This document shows, piece after piece, positions 52,289 to 61,673 of a stretch of DNA of 64,000 nt. Source of the stretch: Sphaerospermopsis kisseleviana NIES-73 (GTDB lineage Bacteria > Cyanobacteriota > Cyanobacteriia > Cyanobacteriales > Nostocaceae); NCBI RefSeq assembly GCF_002368075.1, contig NZ_AP018314.1, forward strand, positions 2,368,596 to 2,432,595, read 5' to 3'. The position numbers were made by a program, and so were the translations under genes. Positions within the stretch are counted from its first letter, which is position 1. Every line of letters starts with the position of its first letter. The notes under the pieces were generated by a model, which saw only the letters and a program-made list of their open reading frames with translations, had not been told where the DNA came from and searched no databases.

Positions 52289-52915
52289 ATGCAACTGACC
52301 TGTTTCAAGCATTTGCAAATCAATCTTTCTGCTGCTGCTGCTATAGCCTTGTTAGCTGCTGCACCGTCAATAGCCAAAGCTCAAGTTAATAACACCATAA
52401 ATAGTACAACCTCATCAACCCCCAAGACTTCAGTCGTTAATCTGGCGATCACTGAATCTGAAGTCTTGGCAGCCCAAAAAGCCTGGGGAGACGCATTAGT
52501 TGCCATCTCCACCACCTACGATGAGAAGGGAAAAGACGCAGCCAAAGCATTAGCCGAAAAAGTTATCGATGAAGCCTATGCTTACCAGATGGGAGCAGTG
52601 CTATTCAAGCCAACTCTGACAAAAGCACCACAGACTTTCCGCACAACACGGGAAGGTGCATTGGCTTATTTCGTGGGCGACAATCCCTCTTTTCCTGATG
52701 ATAAAGGCTTTGCCCTAAAAGGATGGCGAAAGGTGGAAATTCGCAACGCTGGAATTTTCATTGATGGTAATGTAGCTACAACAATGGGCAACGTCCTAAT
52801 TACTGACAAGACTGGTAAAGTAACCACAGTGGACAAGACCTGGAAGTTCATCAAGGACAACAATGGTAAACTGCGGATTGTAGTACACCATTCCTCCCTG
52901 CCCTACAACAATTAA
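52289..52915 (+). CDS. Secreted NTF2/SnoaL-like protein (copy 2)
   Basis: A 208-residue protein, close duplicate of the one at 47490-48092: the mature parts are nearly identical, and many third positions are conserved too. The signal peptide reads LSAAAAIALLAAAPSIAKA. Same blocks: VLAAQKAWGDALVAISTTYD, EAYAYQMGAVLFKPTLTKA and KVTTVDKTWKFIKD. The 5' leader and signal region differ from copy 1, which captured a foreign N-terminal stretch. A possible role in the periplasm is unknown. Confidence 0.78.
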   Translation: MQLTCFKHLQINLSAAAAIALLAAAPSIAKAQVNNTINSTTSSTPKTSVVNLAITESEVLAAQKAWGDALVAISTTYDEKGKDAAKALAEKVIDEAYAYQMGAVLFKPTLTKAPQTFRTTREGALAYFVGDNPSFPDDKGFALKGWRKVEIRNAGIFIDGNVATTMGNVLITDKTGKVTTVDKTWKFIKDNNGKLRIVVHHSSLPYNN

Positions 52916-53339
52916 AATCACCTGTTGCATCAGAGAAATAGCAGGTTATCCCCATCATCAATTAATTAAACCTAAAACCCCTCTCCAAACTCCTATCTTA
53001 CCTCTCCCTAATCCTCTTTGAAAGAGATGTTTAGTAACAAGCAAGAAAGCAAGTTCGGGGAGGTGATTTTTATAAAAATTACTAATTTTTTGCCTAAAAA
53101 ATTTTTTGCCTAAACATAGTCTAGTTAGTCTAAAAAATCCACTTGAAGAAAGTTGTTCTATATAACAAATTTCCCAAACATCGAAAATTAACAACTCCCT
53201 CAACCACTGATCAAATCATAGATTTACCACTTGCAGTTATCTATAAACAATGTTATTATATAACATAATAAAATCAATTTAATCTAAAAATTAAAATCTC
53301 AAAATTGCCCAACTAAAAAACCTAAAATTACCGCACCTT
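52916..53339. other. Non-coding end of the nifD element
   Basis: AT-rich. Contains TTTTTTGCCTAAA direct repeats near 53090-53115. No gene is supported before the nifD 5' half begins at 53360. Confidence 0.6.
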
Positions 53340-53359
53340 TCAAGAAACATCATCAAGTT

Positions 53360-53366
53360 CGGAGTA
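53360..53366. repeat. Recombination repeat, nifH-proximal end of the nifD element
   Basis: Plus-strand CGGAGTA, part of the classical 11-bp site GGATTACTCCG on the coding strand (53360-53370, exact). It forms the crossover site for the recombinase together with 39409-39415. Confidence 0.85.
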
Positions 53367-54722
53367 ATCCCAAGAGTGCATTTGACGGAAAGGAAGACCC
53401 ATCTTTTGGAATACATACTTCTCTTTCACACCAGAAGCAATTAAGTCTGGCTTCAGAGCTTTAACAAACTCTTCAAATTCAAAAGCGGTTACGTCGTCAT
53501 AAACGATAGTACCGTTTTCAATGTAGTGAGTAGTACGTTTATAGTCGTCATTATGAGCGAACTCATAACCAGTACCTACCAACTTCATACCCAAATCTTG
53601 GAAAGCGGGTACAACGTGACGGGGACGTAAACCACCAACCATCATTGCAACTGTCTTACCTTCCAAACGAGGACGGTACTTAGCAACGATCGCATCCATA
53701 GAAGGCTGATATTTAGCAATAACTTTCTCAGCGTTTTCTTGGATCTTAGAATCAAATTTAGCAGCGATCGCTCTTAAAGATTCAGCAATCTTGGTAGGAC
53801 CAAAGAAGTTATATTCCATCCAGGGAATACCATAAGCTTCTTCCATGTGACGGCTGATATAGTTCATAGAACGATAGCAGTGGATGAGGTTGATCTTCAC
53901 ATTAGGAGTCAACAACATCTCATTGATAGTACCGTCACCAGACCACTGAGCAACAACACGCAAACCAATTTCTTCTAACAGGATACGGCTTGCCCAAGCG
54001 TCACCACCGATGTTATAGTCACCGATGATTGCTACGTCGTAAGGAGTACCTTCAAACTTGAGAGTACCGTCTTTCTTAGCTTTGTCTGCTCTGGGGAATA
54101 CCCAGTCACGGATTTGGTCGTTAGCGATGTGGTGACCCAAGGACTGAGACACACCACGGAAACCTTCGCAACGTACAGGAATAACGGGTTTACCGAGTTT
54201 TTTAGCAGCTGTCTTAGAAACCGCTTCGATGTCATCCCCAATTAGACCGATGGGACATTCAGATTGAACGGAAACACCACGGTTTAAGGGGAATAATTCT
54301 TCTAATTCTTCGATCAGTTTCAATAACTTCTTGTCTCCACCGAACACGATGTCGCGTTCTTGGAAGTCAGAAGTGAAGTGCATAGTACCGAAGGTATCAA
54401 CACCAGTTGTACCTAAGTAGTAGTTACGACGACCAGACCAAGACCAGTAACCGCAACCTACAGGACCATGGCTGATGTGGATCATGTCCTTAATAGGACC
54501 CCAAACCACACCCTTAGAACCTGCATAAGCACAACCACGAGCGGTCATTACACCAGGTAAGGATTTGATGTTAGATTTAACACCACAATCTGTTTTACCT
54601 TCTTCGTGTACATTCAGGTGCTTTTCGCGCTTCTTAGCAGCCTTTTCGGGATAAGCTTTAAGAACGTCTTTAATCAGTTCTTTTCTTTCTTCAACAATCT
54701 TCTTGTTGTCTGGAGGAGTCAT
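53360..54722 (-). CDS. nifD: nifD, 5' part (nitrogenase MoFe alpha subunit)
   Basis: The first 454 codons of NifD, in minus orientation. They include [20 protein letters not shown], the P-cluster Cys in [18 protein letters not shown] (about residue 64), [11 protein letters not shown] (about 90) and [15 protein letters not shown] (about 156), and the cofactor Cys in [12 protein letters not shown] (about 283). It ends at MHSWDYS-G at the recombination core. In the unexcised chromosome the frame reads on into the element for four residues (LDDVS), so it would give a truncated, inactive alpha subunit. Confidence 0.96.
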
Positions 54723-54777
54723 GTCTGGCCTCTATTAGCTCTTTTAGATATTGTTTAGGTAGAGAAGGGGAAGTTAA

Positions 54778-54793
54778 TCCCCACGCTTGGGGA
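54778..54793 (-). terminator. Hairpin in the nifH-nifD spacer
   Basis: TCCCC, ACGCTT loop, GGGGA, within the 131-bp nifH-nifD gap. Such stems in the nifH-nifD spacer commonly stabilise the abundant nifH transcript rather than stop transcription. Confidence 0.55.
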
Positions 54794-54853
54794 GGAAGGT
54801 AAAAAGGAAGTGATGTAGAGTTTTCCTTTTTCCTATTCCTCAATTACTGAATA

Positions 54854-55354
<501 letters not shown>

Positions 55355-55425
55355 TCATTTTAGACTATGTTTGCGGTAATCATTGTCTAGAGTGAACGGT
55401 TTTTTTATTAGGGTAAATCTAGGGT

Positions 55426-56853
55426 ATGGACAGAACACAGGAAGCATTTGCCGATTTTCACCAAACAGCTATTACCGATGGGGGATATTTAGGTAGAATG
55501 CAAGCAGTAAATGAACAAGAAAATCATCTAACGGCAAAATTAACTACAGAATTAAAAGCAATTAATGGTAGATTAAAAGCGGCTAATGTTGGTGTTTATA
55601 TCCGCAAATCTGGCAATTCTTTACAGTTGAGATGCACCTTACCTATTAAACCAGGGGATATTGATAAAAACGGTAGCGGTACAAAACAATATGATATTTC
55701 TTTGGGTATTCCTTTTAATTTTGATGGGTTGAATACTGCGGAAGAAGAGGCTTATGAATTAGGAAAGTTAATTGCTAGAAAACAATTTCAATGGACTGAT
55801 AAATATTTAGGGAAAACTCGGATTAAAGCTAATTTAAAAACCATTGGTGATTTAATTGCAGATTTTGAGAAAAGTTATTTCCAAACTCGGAAAAAAACTT
55901 TAAAAAGTGAAAATACTTTTAGCAGTTATTTTTATATTGCTCAAAAGCATTTACCCAAGGATAAACTAGCGATAGATGCTAATTTTATCGAAGCTGTGCA
56001 AAATTGCCAATCTTCTGATAGTGTGAAAAATGAATTGATTAAAGTAATTCGGGTTTTGTGTAAATGTTCTGGTTTAGAAGTTCCTGAATTAAGCAATTTA
56101 AAAATTAAACCTACTGCAAAACGTAAACGCGATATACCCACTGATGTGGAAATTGAAAAAGAATATTTGAAGTTTGAAAATTACGCCATTAACCGACCAA
56201 GTAAGTTAACAACTAGAGAAGATAGAAATAATTGGAAATTGTGGAAATGGGTTTATGGAATGTTAGCAACTTATGGTTTAAGACCTATTGAAATTTTTGT
56301 GAAACCGGATTTAGATTGGTGGTTATCTGCCGATAATACCATGAATACATGGCGAGTTAATGAAGAATGTAAAACCGGAGAAAGGGAAGCTTTACCATTA
56401 TATCCTCGTTGGGTAGAAGAGTTTAATTTAAAAACAGATTTAGAAGCAATTGAATTATTGAAATTGAAAATTCAAGATAAAATAACGAGTAAAGAAATCA
56501 ACGCTGCGCGACATGGTACAGATAGATGGTTTAGATTTGTCGGTGTGAATTTTCAACCTTATGATTTACGTCACGCTTGGGCAATTCGAGCGCATTTAAT
56601 GGGGATTCCTATTAAAGCGGCGGCTGATAATTTGGGTCATTCTGTGAATATGCACACATCCATTTATCAGAAGTGGTTTAGTTTGGAAAATCGGAAGGTT
56701 GCAATTGAGGAAGCAATTAAGAAAAAATCGAAAGTTGAAGAATTGCAAGAGATGGTAATAATGTTGGAACAGGAAAATGAGAGGTTAAGAATTGAGAATG
56801 AAAGATTGAAATTGCAGATGGGACACAGTTTGATGAAAATTGAGTTAAGATAA
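55426..56853 (+). CDS. XisA-like tyrosine recombinase of the nifH element
   Basis: A 475-residue recombinase, paralogous to XisA. It keeps the N-terminal QEAFADF ... DGGYLG region that the nifD-element copy lacks. Catalytic pieces: GLRPIEIF (Arg), YDLRHAWAIRAH with Arg382, NLGHSV and the nucleophile Tyr414 in SIYQKWFSLENRK. The C-terminus is a coiled coil (EELQEMVIMLEQENERLRIE). It probably excises the nifH element by recombination at its own repeat. A possible promoter is TTGTCT at 55384 with TATTAG 17 bp later. Confidence 0.93.
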   Translation: MDRTQEAFADFHQTAITDGGYLGRMQAVNEQENHLTAKLTTELKAINGRLKAANVGVYIRKSGNSLQLRCTLPIKPGDIDKNGSGTKQYDISLGIPFNFDGLNTAEEEAYELGKLIARKQFQWTDKYLGKTRIKANLKTIGDLIADFEKSYFQTRKKTLKSENTFSSYFYIAQKHLPKDKLAIDANFIEAVQNCQSSDSVKNELIKVIRVLCKCSGLEVPELSNLKIKPTAKRKRDIPTDVEIEKEYLKFENYAINRPSKLTTREDRNNWKLWKWVYGMLATYGLRPIEIFVKPDLDWWLSADNTMNTWRVNEECKTGEREALPLYPRWVEEFNLKTDLEAIELLKLKIQDKITSKEINAARHGTDRWFRFVGVNFQPYDLRHAWAIRAHLMGIPIKAAADNLGHSVNMHTSIYQKWFSLENRKVAIEEAIKKKSKVEELQEMVIMLEQENERLRIENERLKLQMGHSLMKIELR

Positions 56854-56909
56854 GATATTAGCCTCACTCACAGACACTGAGGCGCAAAAATAATTTTATA
56901 AAACTAGGA

Positions 56910-57527
56910 ATGTTACAAGATATGTCTTATAGTCAATTTACATCTATAGGTAAGGTTAAAGAAGCTTTTGGGTTAAAAACTCAGGAAGGTGGGCGTTTTA
57001 TTCCTGAAGTTGCCAAAATTGAACCTTCTACGACGTTAACAGCATATTTAGCAGAAAGTTTACCCCTTGCTGCTTCTGCTAGTGAAAAAGCACGTTCTGA
57101 AGGGATTATTTATCCAGTTTTGTTAGAAGTAAGAAGAATTTTAAATCGGCAAATTAGTTTATTTTCTGGTGAAGATTTTACAGTTGATGAGTCGGTGGGA
57201 TTAAATGGAATATGTGACTTTCTGTTAAGTCGTTCTCCTGAAGTGTTGGAAATTGAAGCACCTGTAATTGTGATTGTAGAAGCCAAAAAAGCAGATTTAA
57301 GAACTGGGTTTGGACAGTGTATTGCAGAGATGGTAGCTGCACAGAGATTTAATCTTGCTAAACATAATCCTCTTAGTATTGTTTATGGTGCAATTAGTAG
57401 CGGTACACAATGGCGATTTTTAAAGTTAGAGGGTGATATTGTAACTATTGATTTAGCTGATTATCCTTTACCTCCTGTAGATGAAATTTTAGGGATGTTA
57501 GTTTGGATGATGGAAAATGATGGATAG
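56910..57527 (+). CDS. PD-(D/E)XK-like protein, unknown
   Basis: A 205-residue protein. After an unspecific N-terminus (MSYSQFTSIGKVKEAFGLKT) it has GICDFLLSRSP and VIVIVEAKKADLRTGFGQCIAEM, where the Asp and the Glu-x-Lys (EAKK) form a nuclease-like site. Cyanobacterial homologues are numerous and uncharacterised. It follows the recombinase by 56 bp and may be co-transcribed. The Met at 56922 is an alternative start. Confidence 0.75.
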   Translation: MLQDMSYSQFTSIGKVKEAFGLKTQEGGRFIPEVAKIEPSTTLTAYLAESLPLAASASEKARSEGIIYPVLLEVRRILNRQISLFSGEDFTVDESVGLNGICDFLLSRSPEVLEIEAPVIVIVEAKKADLRTGFGQCIAEMVAAQRFNLAKHNPLSIVYGAISSGTQWRFLKLEGDIVTIDLADYPLPPVDEILGMLVWMMENDG

Positions 57528-57593
57528 TCAATTAATAATTTCCTACAGTTCAGGAATAGTTCACCATTAATTGTATTAACTAAAATTAACGCA

Positions 57594-57640
57594 CCTCACA
57601 ACCCACACACCGGAAATGCGTTAGCGTAGCTAACCGCAGG
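57594..57640. repeat. CACAACCCACACACCGGAAA repeat, copy 1
   Basis: One unit of the repeat that flanks the restriction genes (see also 60371-60470 and 63450-63490), followed by a degenerate HIP1-like end (GCGTTAGCG). Confidence 0.75.
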
Positions 57641-57670
57641 TATCACCTACATACAGTTAGCAAAAAAAAT

Positions 57671-60316
57671 TTAATCTTCATTAAATTCACCATCAAAATC
57701 AGTCAGTGAAGCTTCTTCTGCTTCAATTTCATCAATTTCCTGATCTATCATTCCTAGTTCTTTCTTTGCAAATACACGCCGCGCCCTTTGATCTAAAATT
57801 TTAATGATGTTGGTTTTATCTTCCTTAATTGCCTCAATATCTTCTTTTTGAATCAATACCATATAGTAACGAGAAACTTCCATCATTCTATAAGCATATT
57901 GAAAAGCATCTCTAGTAAATTCTCCAGTAGTTACAATCATCACTACATCAGCACCAGTTACAAAAGTCATCCCGACTTCTTTAGCTAATACTTCCACATC
58001 TACCCGTTTGGTATTTTTACATTGAATTTGCCAACGGTGATAAACAAAGCGATCTGAAGCTGCTAATACATCTACTTCACCTTGGCCTGTTTCATAATCT
58101 CGTTTACGCCATTTTGTAAACCGTAAGCTAGTTAAACGAATCATCCAAATTGCCAGTAATTCTAATGCTTTACCCTTAATATGTTTATCAGGATGATCTA
58201 AATCTTTAACAACATCTTCAAAACTACGATTTAGCTCAGTTTGGGATATTTCTGTCATGTCTGCAATAGATTCTAGCAGTTTAGACAGTAATTCTTTTTG
58301 TGTTTTTTCTGTCAGCTTCACAAGGTTGGGTTTAGCACCTCTACCACCAGTAGTTTTTTCGGTTTCAATTAATCCTGCATTTACTAAAGGTTGAATAATA
58401 TCTTTAACAAATGATTTGGAGGGAAATCTTACTTTATAAACGCTGATGGCATATTTAACAATATCATTCCATTTTGTTAATTCTGTAATGCTCATCTGAA
58501 GCATTGCCAACAAGAAATATTTTTGCTCTGAAGTGAGTGTATAAAGTTCATCAATATAATCCTTATCAAGTTCTAAGATATCGTATACTTGATCCCAGTT
58601 AATTTGATATTGTTTTTCAAATACTCCAGCTTCTTGTAACCATTGCCGCATAGTGCTGACATATATGGCATTGGGAGATATCGAATAGCCCATTTCTTGT
58701 AATTCATAACCAATTAAATCTAGTTTTGGTTGATCACCTCTACTATTTATTGCTTCTATCGCTTTTAAAAGGTGCATTCCTGTTAAGTTTGTCAGGATAT
58801 GACGGGCAAAAATGATAGCTACTTCTTGGGGATCATTTTTATGTTCTAAAAGCTCATTACCAAGGGTAGATACTTGATACTGCCAATCATCATTTTCTAT
58901 GGATTCAACCAACTTGTAAGCACGGAGAGAAAGAAATGTATTCATAGCCAATTTACTACGATTATCTTCTTTCTGTGAAGCATTTTGTGTTGAGTGCTGG
59001 GAATAATATTTTTTGGCAATAGCATCCTGTAAAGCACGACGATCTGGTTGATAATATATACACAGTTCTACCAAATCAGTTAATTTCATGGTTTTGGGTT
59101 CAAACTGATGCCCATAGGTAAATTTTAATTTCTGCTCTGTCATGTTATTATTAGTTGATTGAAATAGGTCTAGTTGATACGGAGTATTTTGATCAGTTTC
59201 TGGGGAAACTTTATTAAATTCAGGAGCTAAATTTAAAGCTTTTGTTTTTAGTGATTCTCTATCTCTCAGTGGAGTAACAACTAATGGGGCATCATTTTCA
59301 AATCGAAATTTTGATGCTTGAATATAATTTTCATCTAATTCAAATGCTAACCAACGTCGCTCTAGTGTTTCCGCAACGCGCCCTGTAGTATTTGATCCAG
59401 CAAATGGATCTAAAACTAAATCACCTGGTTCTGTACAAAGTCCAATTACAAATTCAGGTAAAGCTTGAGGAAAGCGAGCAGGATGAGGTTTAATTCCTTC
59501 TTCTTTACAGCGTCTTTGATAATAATCATTGGAGGCAGTATTAGAAGCAGAAATGACATTTACAGGTTGTCCCATATCATTTTCTAAAATCCAATTAAAT
59601 TCAGCTAATATTGGTTTACCAATTAATGTAGATGAACCAAATTCGGAATCAGAAATAATATTTGGAGGAATTGCACCACCGCGATCATTTTTAAATTTAG
59701 TAGAAATATCATGGCCAGATGGACGCAGTTTTGCTTCATACCCATTTTTCAACAGGTTTTTCATGGCATCACTATAAGGGCGTAAAACTCGCTTATTACT
59801 TGCTTTTGGATGGGGATCTTTCGATAACCACCAAACAGTATTTACAGCATCTTTTACCCGCTCTCTACGCACTGTCACCCATTCCGCAGGGGTAGGAAGT
59901 TTTGCTGGGTTATACCAAAAAAGCTCTTGTGCGAGATAAAAACCTAGTCCTCCTTTTGACTTGGGTTTGCATAGTTCTATAACTAATTCAAAATGATATA
60001 GCGATCGCACTGGGACACCTTTATGCCAAGTACCACCAATATCTATTACTAATGATCCTTGTGGTTTCAGAATGCGGTAGAATTGACGAGCAAAGGTTTT
60101 AAACCATTCAATATATTCATGAGCATCTACGTTACCGTATTCTTTTTTACGCACTAGCGCAAAGGGTGGAGAGGTACAAATTAAATCAATACTCTCATCA
60201 GGTAGTTCTGCCATCAGTTCTAGGCTGTTTCCTAAGTAGGCAGCACCTAAGTTAGTAGTGTAATATGGTTGACTATCAATTTTTATTGAATTATCTAGGG
60301 TTGACAGGGTTGGCAC
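57671..60316 (-). CDS. DNA methyltransferase fused to an Mrr-like nuclease
   Basis: An 881-residue single-chain restriction-modification protein. Residues 1-345 are a beta-class methyltransferase, with TSPPF at 48-52 (motif IV, typical of N4-cytosine or N6-adenine enzymes) preceding the SAM-binding DPFAGSNTTG at about 303-312. A middle of about 350 residues is helical, with winged-helix-like parts (LIETEKTTGGRGAKPNLVKL). The last about 190 residues are Mrr-like, with HIKGKALELLAIWMI and a PD-(D/E)XK core GEVDVLAAS (about 746) ... WQIQCKN (about 762). The tail is acidic. Cutting and methylation in one chain suggests a self-contained, possibly modification-dependent system. Confidence 0.88.
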   Translation of the reverse strand: MPTLSTLDNSIKIDSQPYYTTNLGAAYLGNSLELMAELPDESIDLICTSPPFALVRKKEYGNVDAHEYIEWFKTFARQFYRILKPQGSLVIDIGGTWHKGVPVRSLYHFELVIELCKPKSKGGLGFYLAQELFWYNPAKLPTPAEWVTVRRERVKDAVNTVWWLSKDPHPKASNKRVLRPYSDAMKNLLKNGYEAKLRPSGHDISTKFKNDRGGAIPPNIISDSEFGSSTLIGKPILAEFNWILENDMGQPVNVISASNTASNDYYQRRCKEEGIKPHPARFPQALPEFVIGLCTEPGDLVLDPFAGSNTTGRVAETLERRWLAFELDENYIQASKFRFENDAPLVVTPLRDRESLKTKALNLAPEFNKVSPETDQNTPYQLDLFQSTNNNMTEQKLKFTYGHQFEPKTMKLTDLVELCIYYQPDRRALQDAIAKKYYSQHSTQNASQKEDNRSKLAMNTFLSLRAYKLVESIENDDWQYQVSTLGNELLEHKNDPQEVAIIFARHILTNLTGMHLLKAIEAINSRGDQPKLDLIGYELQEMGYSISPNAIYVSTMRQWLQEAGVFEKQYQINWDQVYDILELDKDYIDELYTLTSEQKYFLLAMLQMSITELTKWNDIVKYAISVYKVRFPSKSFVKDIIQPLVNAGLIETEKTTGGRGAKPNLVKLTEKTQKELLSKLLESIADMTEISQTELNRSFEDVVKDLDHPDKHIKGKALELLAIWMIRLTSLRFTKWRKRDYETGQGEVDVLAASDRFVYHRWQIQCKNTKRVDVEVLAKEVGMTFVTGADVVMIVTTGEFTRDAFQYAYRMMEVSRYYMVLIQKEDIEAIKEDKTNIIKILDQRARRVFAKKELGMIDQEIDEIEAEEASLTDFDGEFNED

Positions 60317-60370
60317 AGTTTTATTTTCCTATAGCAAGTTCTGTAAATATAGATAGAGTAGCAAAATATC

Positions 60371-60470
60371 AGAAAAGCGATCGCTCTCCACAACCTACAC
60401 ACCAGAAAAGCGATCGCACCTCCACAACCCACACACCGGAAAAGCGGAAAAGCGATCGCACCCACAACCC
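60371..60470. repeat. HIP1-bearing tandem repeat, 2-3 units
   Basis: Units of AAAAGCGATCGC plus CCACAACCYACACACCGGAA repeat two to three times between the fused methyltransferase gene and the type II endonuclease gene. The same unit occurs singly at 57594 and 63450. Confidence 0.85.
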
Positions 60471-60617
60471 AACACAGTCATAGCTTCCTACTATACCGAA
60501 AAGCCTGGCTATAGACAGTTATAGACATCGTTCACAGATAAAACTCAGCACATCACAGATAAGTGGTTGCTATTTTAGGAATCAGTATTTCTGAAATTTT
60601 GAGTGAAAGAGAGTTAA

Positions 60618-61673
60618 ATGATGTCAAGTCACGAATCTAGATTGGAGCAATATGTACAGGAAATCCGCGAAAGTGGACTATCCGTATATGATGATATTGA
60701 GGTTGGAGATCGCAAGCTTTGGATACCAACACCGGATTTAGAAATATTAATTGATGTAGCTCTAAGGGGAATTTCGCTGCAAGGTTTACCCCTAAGAACT
60801 CGCTCTAAGTTTGTGAAAGAACTTATATGTCAAGCTCTTGGATATCCCATACCTAATTCATTCAAGAAAACTAAACCTCGCTTTCCCGGCCAGTTTTTCG
60901 ACACTTACATTCAAAAGTCTAATAATTTGCAGATTTGGAATGATGAGCCTGAAGTAACAAGAAGATATGTATTAATCAAAGTGAATAGTGATGATTTAAT
61001 CACTAAAGTTAAAGCTGTAACAGGAGACACCCTAGCAAAGCTTGACACTACAGGAACTTTGACTCAAAAGTATCAGGCAAAACTATTAACTGGACAAGTT
61101 GATGCGGAATTAGTCACTAATCAAGATTCAAATTTGCTTTTACCTTTTCTTAATACAAACTTTGATTTGCGATTAATTACTAGTCCTATAAATTACCCTA
61201 AAATGGGTGAAATTTTGCCAATTAGCGAAATTTTTAATCGCTTAGTCCCGTTAATTGGACAGTCTATAGTTGATATTGGATATGACCAAGAACGCAATCG
61301 TGGAGCAATATTGCATAGGCTTATATGTCAACAATTAGGCTATCAAAATTATCAAGATGATGGGCGATTTCCTGATATACGCCACCAATTACTAGAAGTA
61401 AAACTTCAAACTTCACCAACAATTGATCTTGGATTAGTTTGTCCAGATAGTAACAATCCTCTTGATGTACCAAAGATAGGTGATTGTCAAATTCGTCATT
61501 GTGATGTTAGGTATGGAATTTTTTATGCTGTCAGAAATGGCGATAATCTTACCATCACAAATTTTTATTTGACAACAGGTGAAAGATTTTTCAGCAGATT
61601 TCCCCAATTTCAAGGAAAAGTCCTAAATAAGAAACTGCAAATACCGTTACCGACTAATTTCTTCGACAGCTAA
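60618..61673 (+). CDS. Type II restriction endonuclease (predicted)
   Basis: A 351-residue protein. It is not similar to a specific named enzyme that I can recall. The active-site-like block is FPDIRHQLLEVKLQTSPTIDLG near residues 250-270, a PD-(D/E)XK pattern with Asp, Glu and Lys. The N-terminal half (SLQGLPLRTRSKFVKELICQ) is helical and may bind DNA. It converges with, and overlaps by 27 bp at the 3' ends, the methyltransferase at 61647-63389, so the pair forms a type II system. A second ATG one codon in is equally possible. Confidence 0.78.
   Translation: MMSSHESRLEQYVQEIRESGLSVYDDIEVGDRKLWIPTPDLEILIDVALRGISLQGLPLRTRSKFVKELICQALGYPIPNSFKKTKPRFPGQFFDTYIQKSNNLQIWNDEPEVTRRYVLIKVNSDDLITKVKAVTGDTLAKLDTTGTLTQKYQAKLLTGQVDAELVTNQDSNLLLPFLNTNFDLRLITSPINYPKMGEILPISEIFNRLVPLIGQSIVDIGYDQERNRGAILHRLICQQLGYQNYQDDGRFPDIRHQLLEVKLQTSPTIDLGLVCPDSNNPLDVPKIGDCQIRHCDVRYGIFYAVRNGDNLTITNFYLTTGERFFSRFPQFQGKVLNKKLQIPLPTNFFDS

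Larger units (their letters stand above)
39409..53366. mobile_element. nifD excision element (13.95 kb)
   Basis: Developmentally excised DNA element within nifD, flanked by the 7-bp core repeats at 39409-39415 and 53360-53366. Excision would release a circle of 13,951 bp. It encodes a XisA-type recombinase near the nifK side plus accessory cargo: Uma2-like proteins, HNH nuclease, toxin-like genes, a secreted duplicate, an IS and MITEs. Several cargo genes are broken. Excision in heterocysts is established for the homologous Anabaena element; here it is inferred from the repeats, the recombinase and the restored frame. Confidence 0.93.

Noticed and set aside
53340-53359. The chromosomal end of the nifD 5' frame (LDDVS) as a true C-terminus
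   Set aside because: These codons are element sequence beyond the recombination core; the conserved C-terminus lies at 39266-39408.
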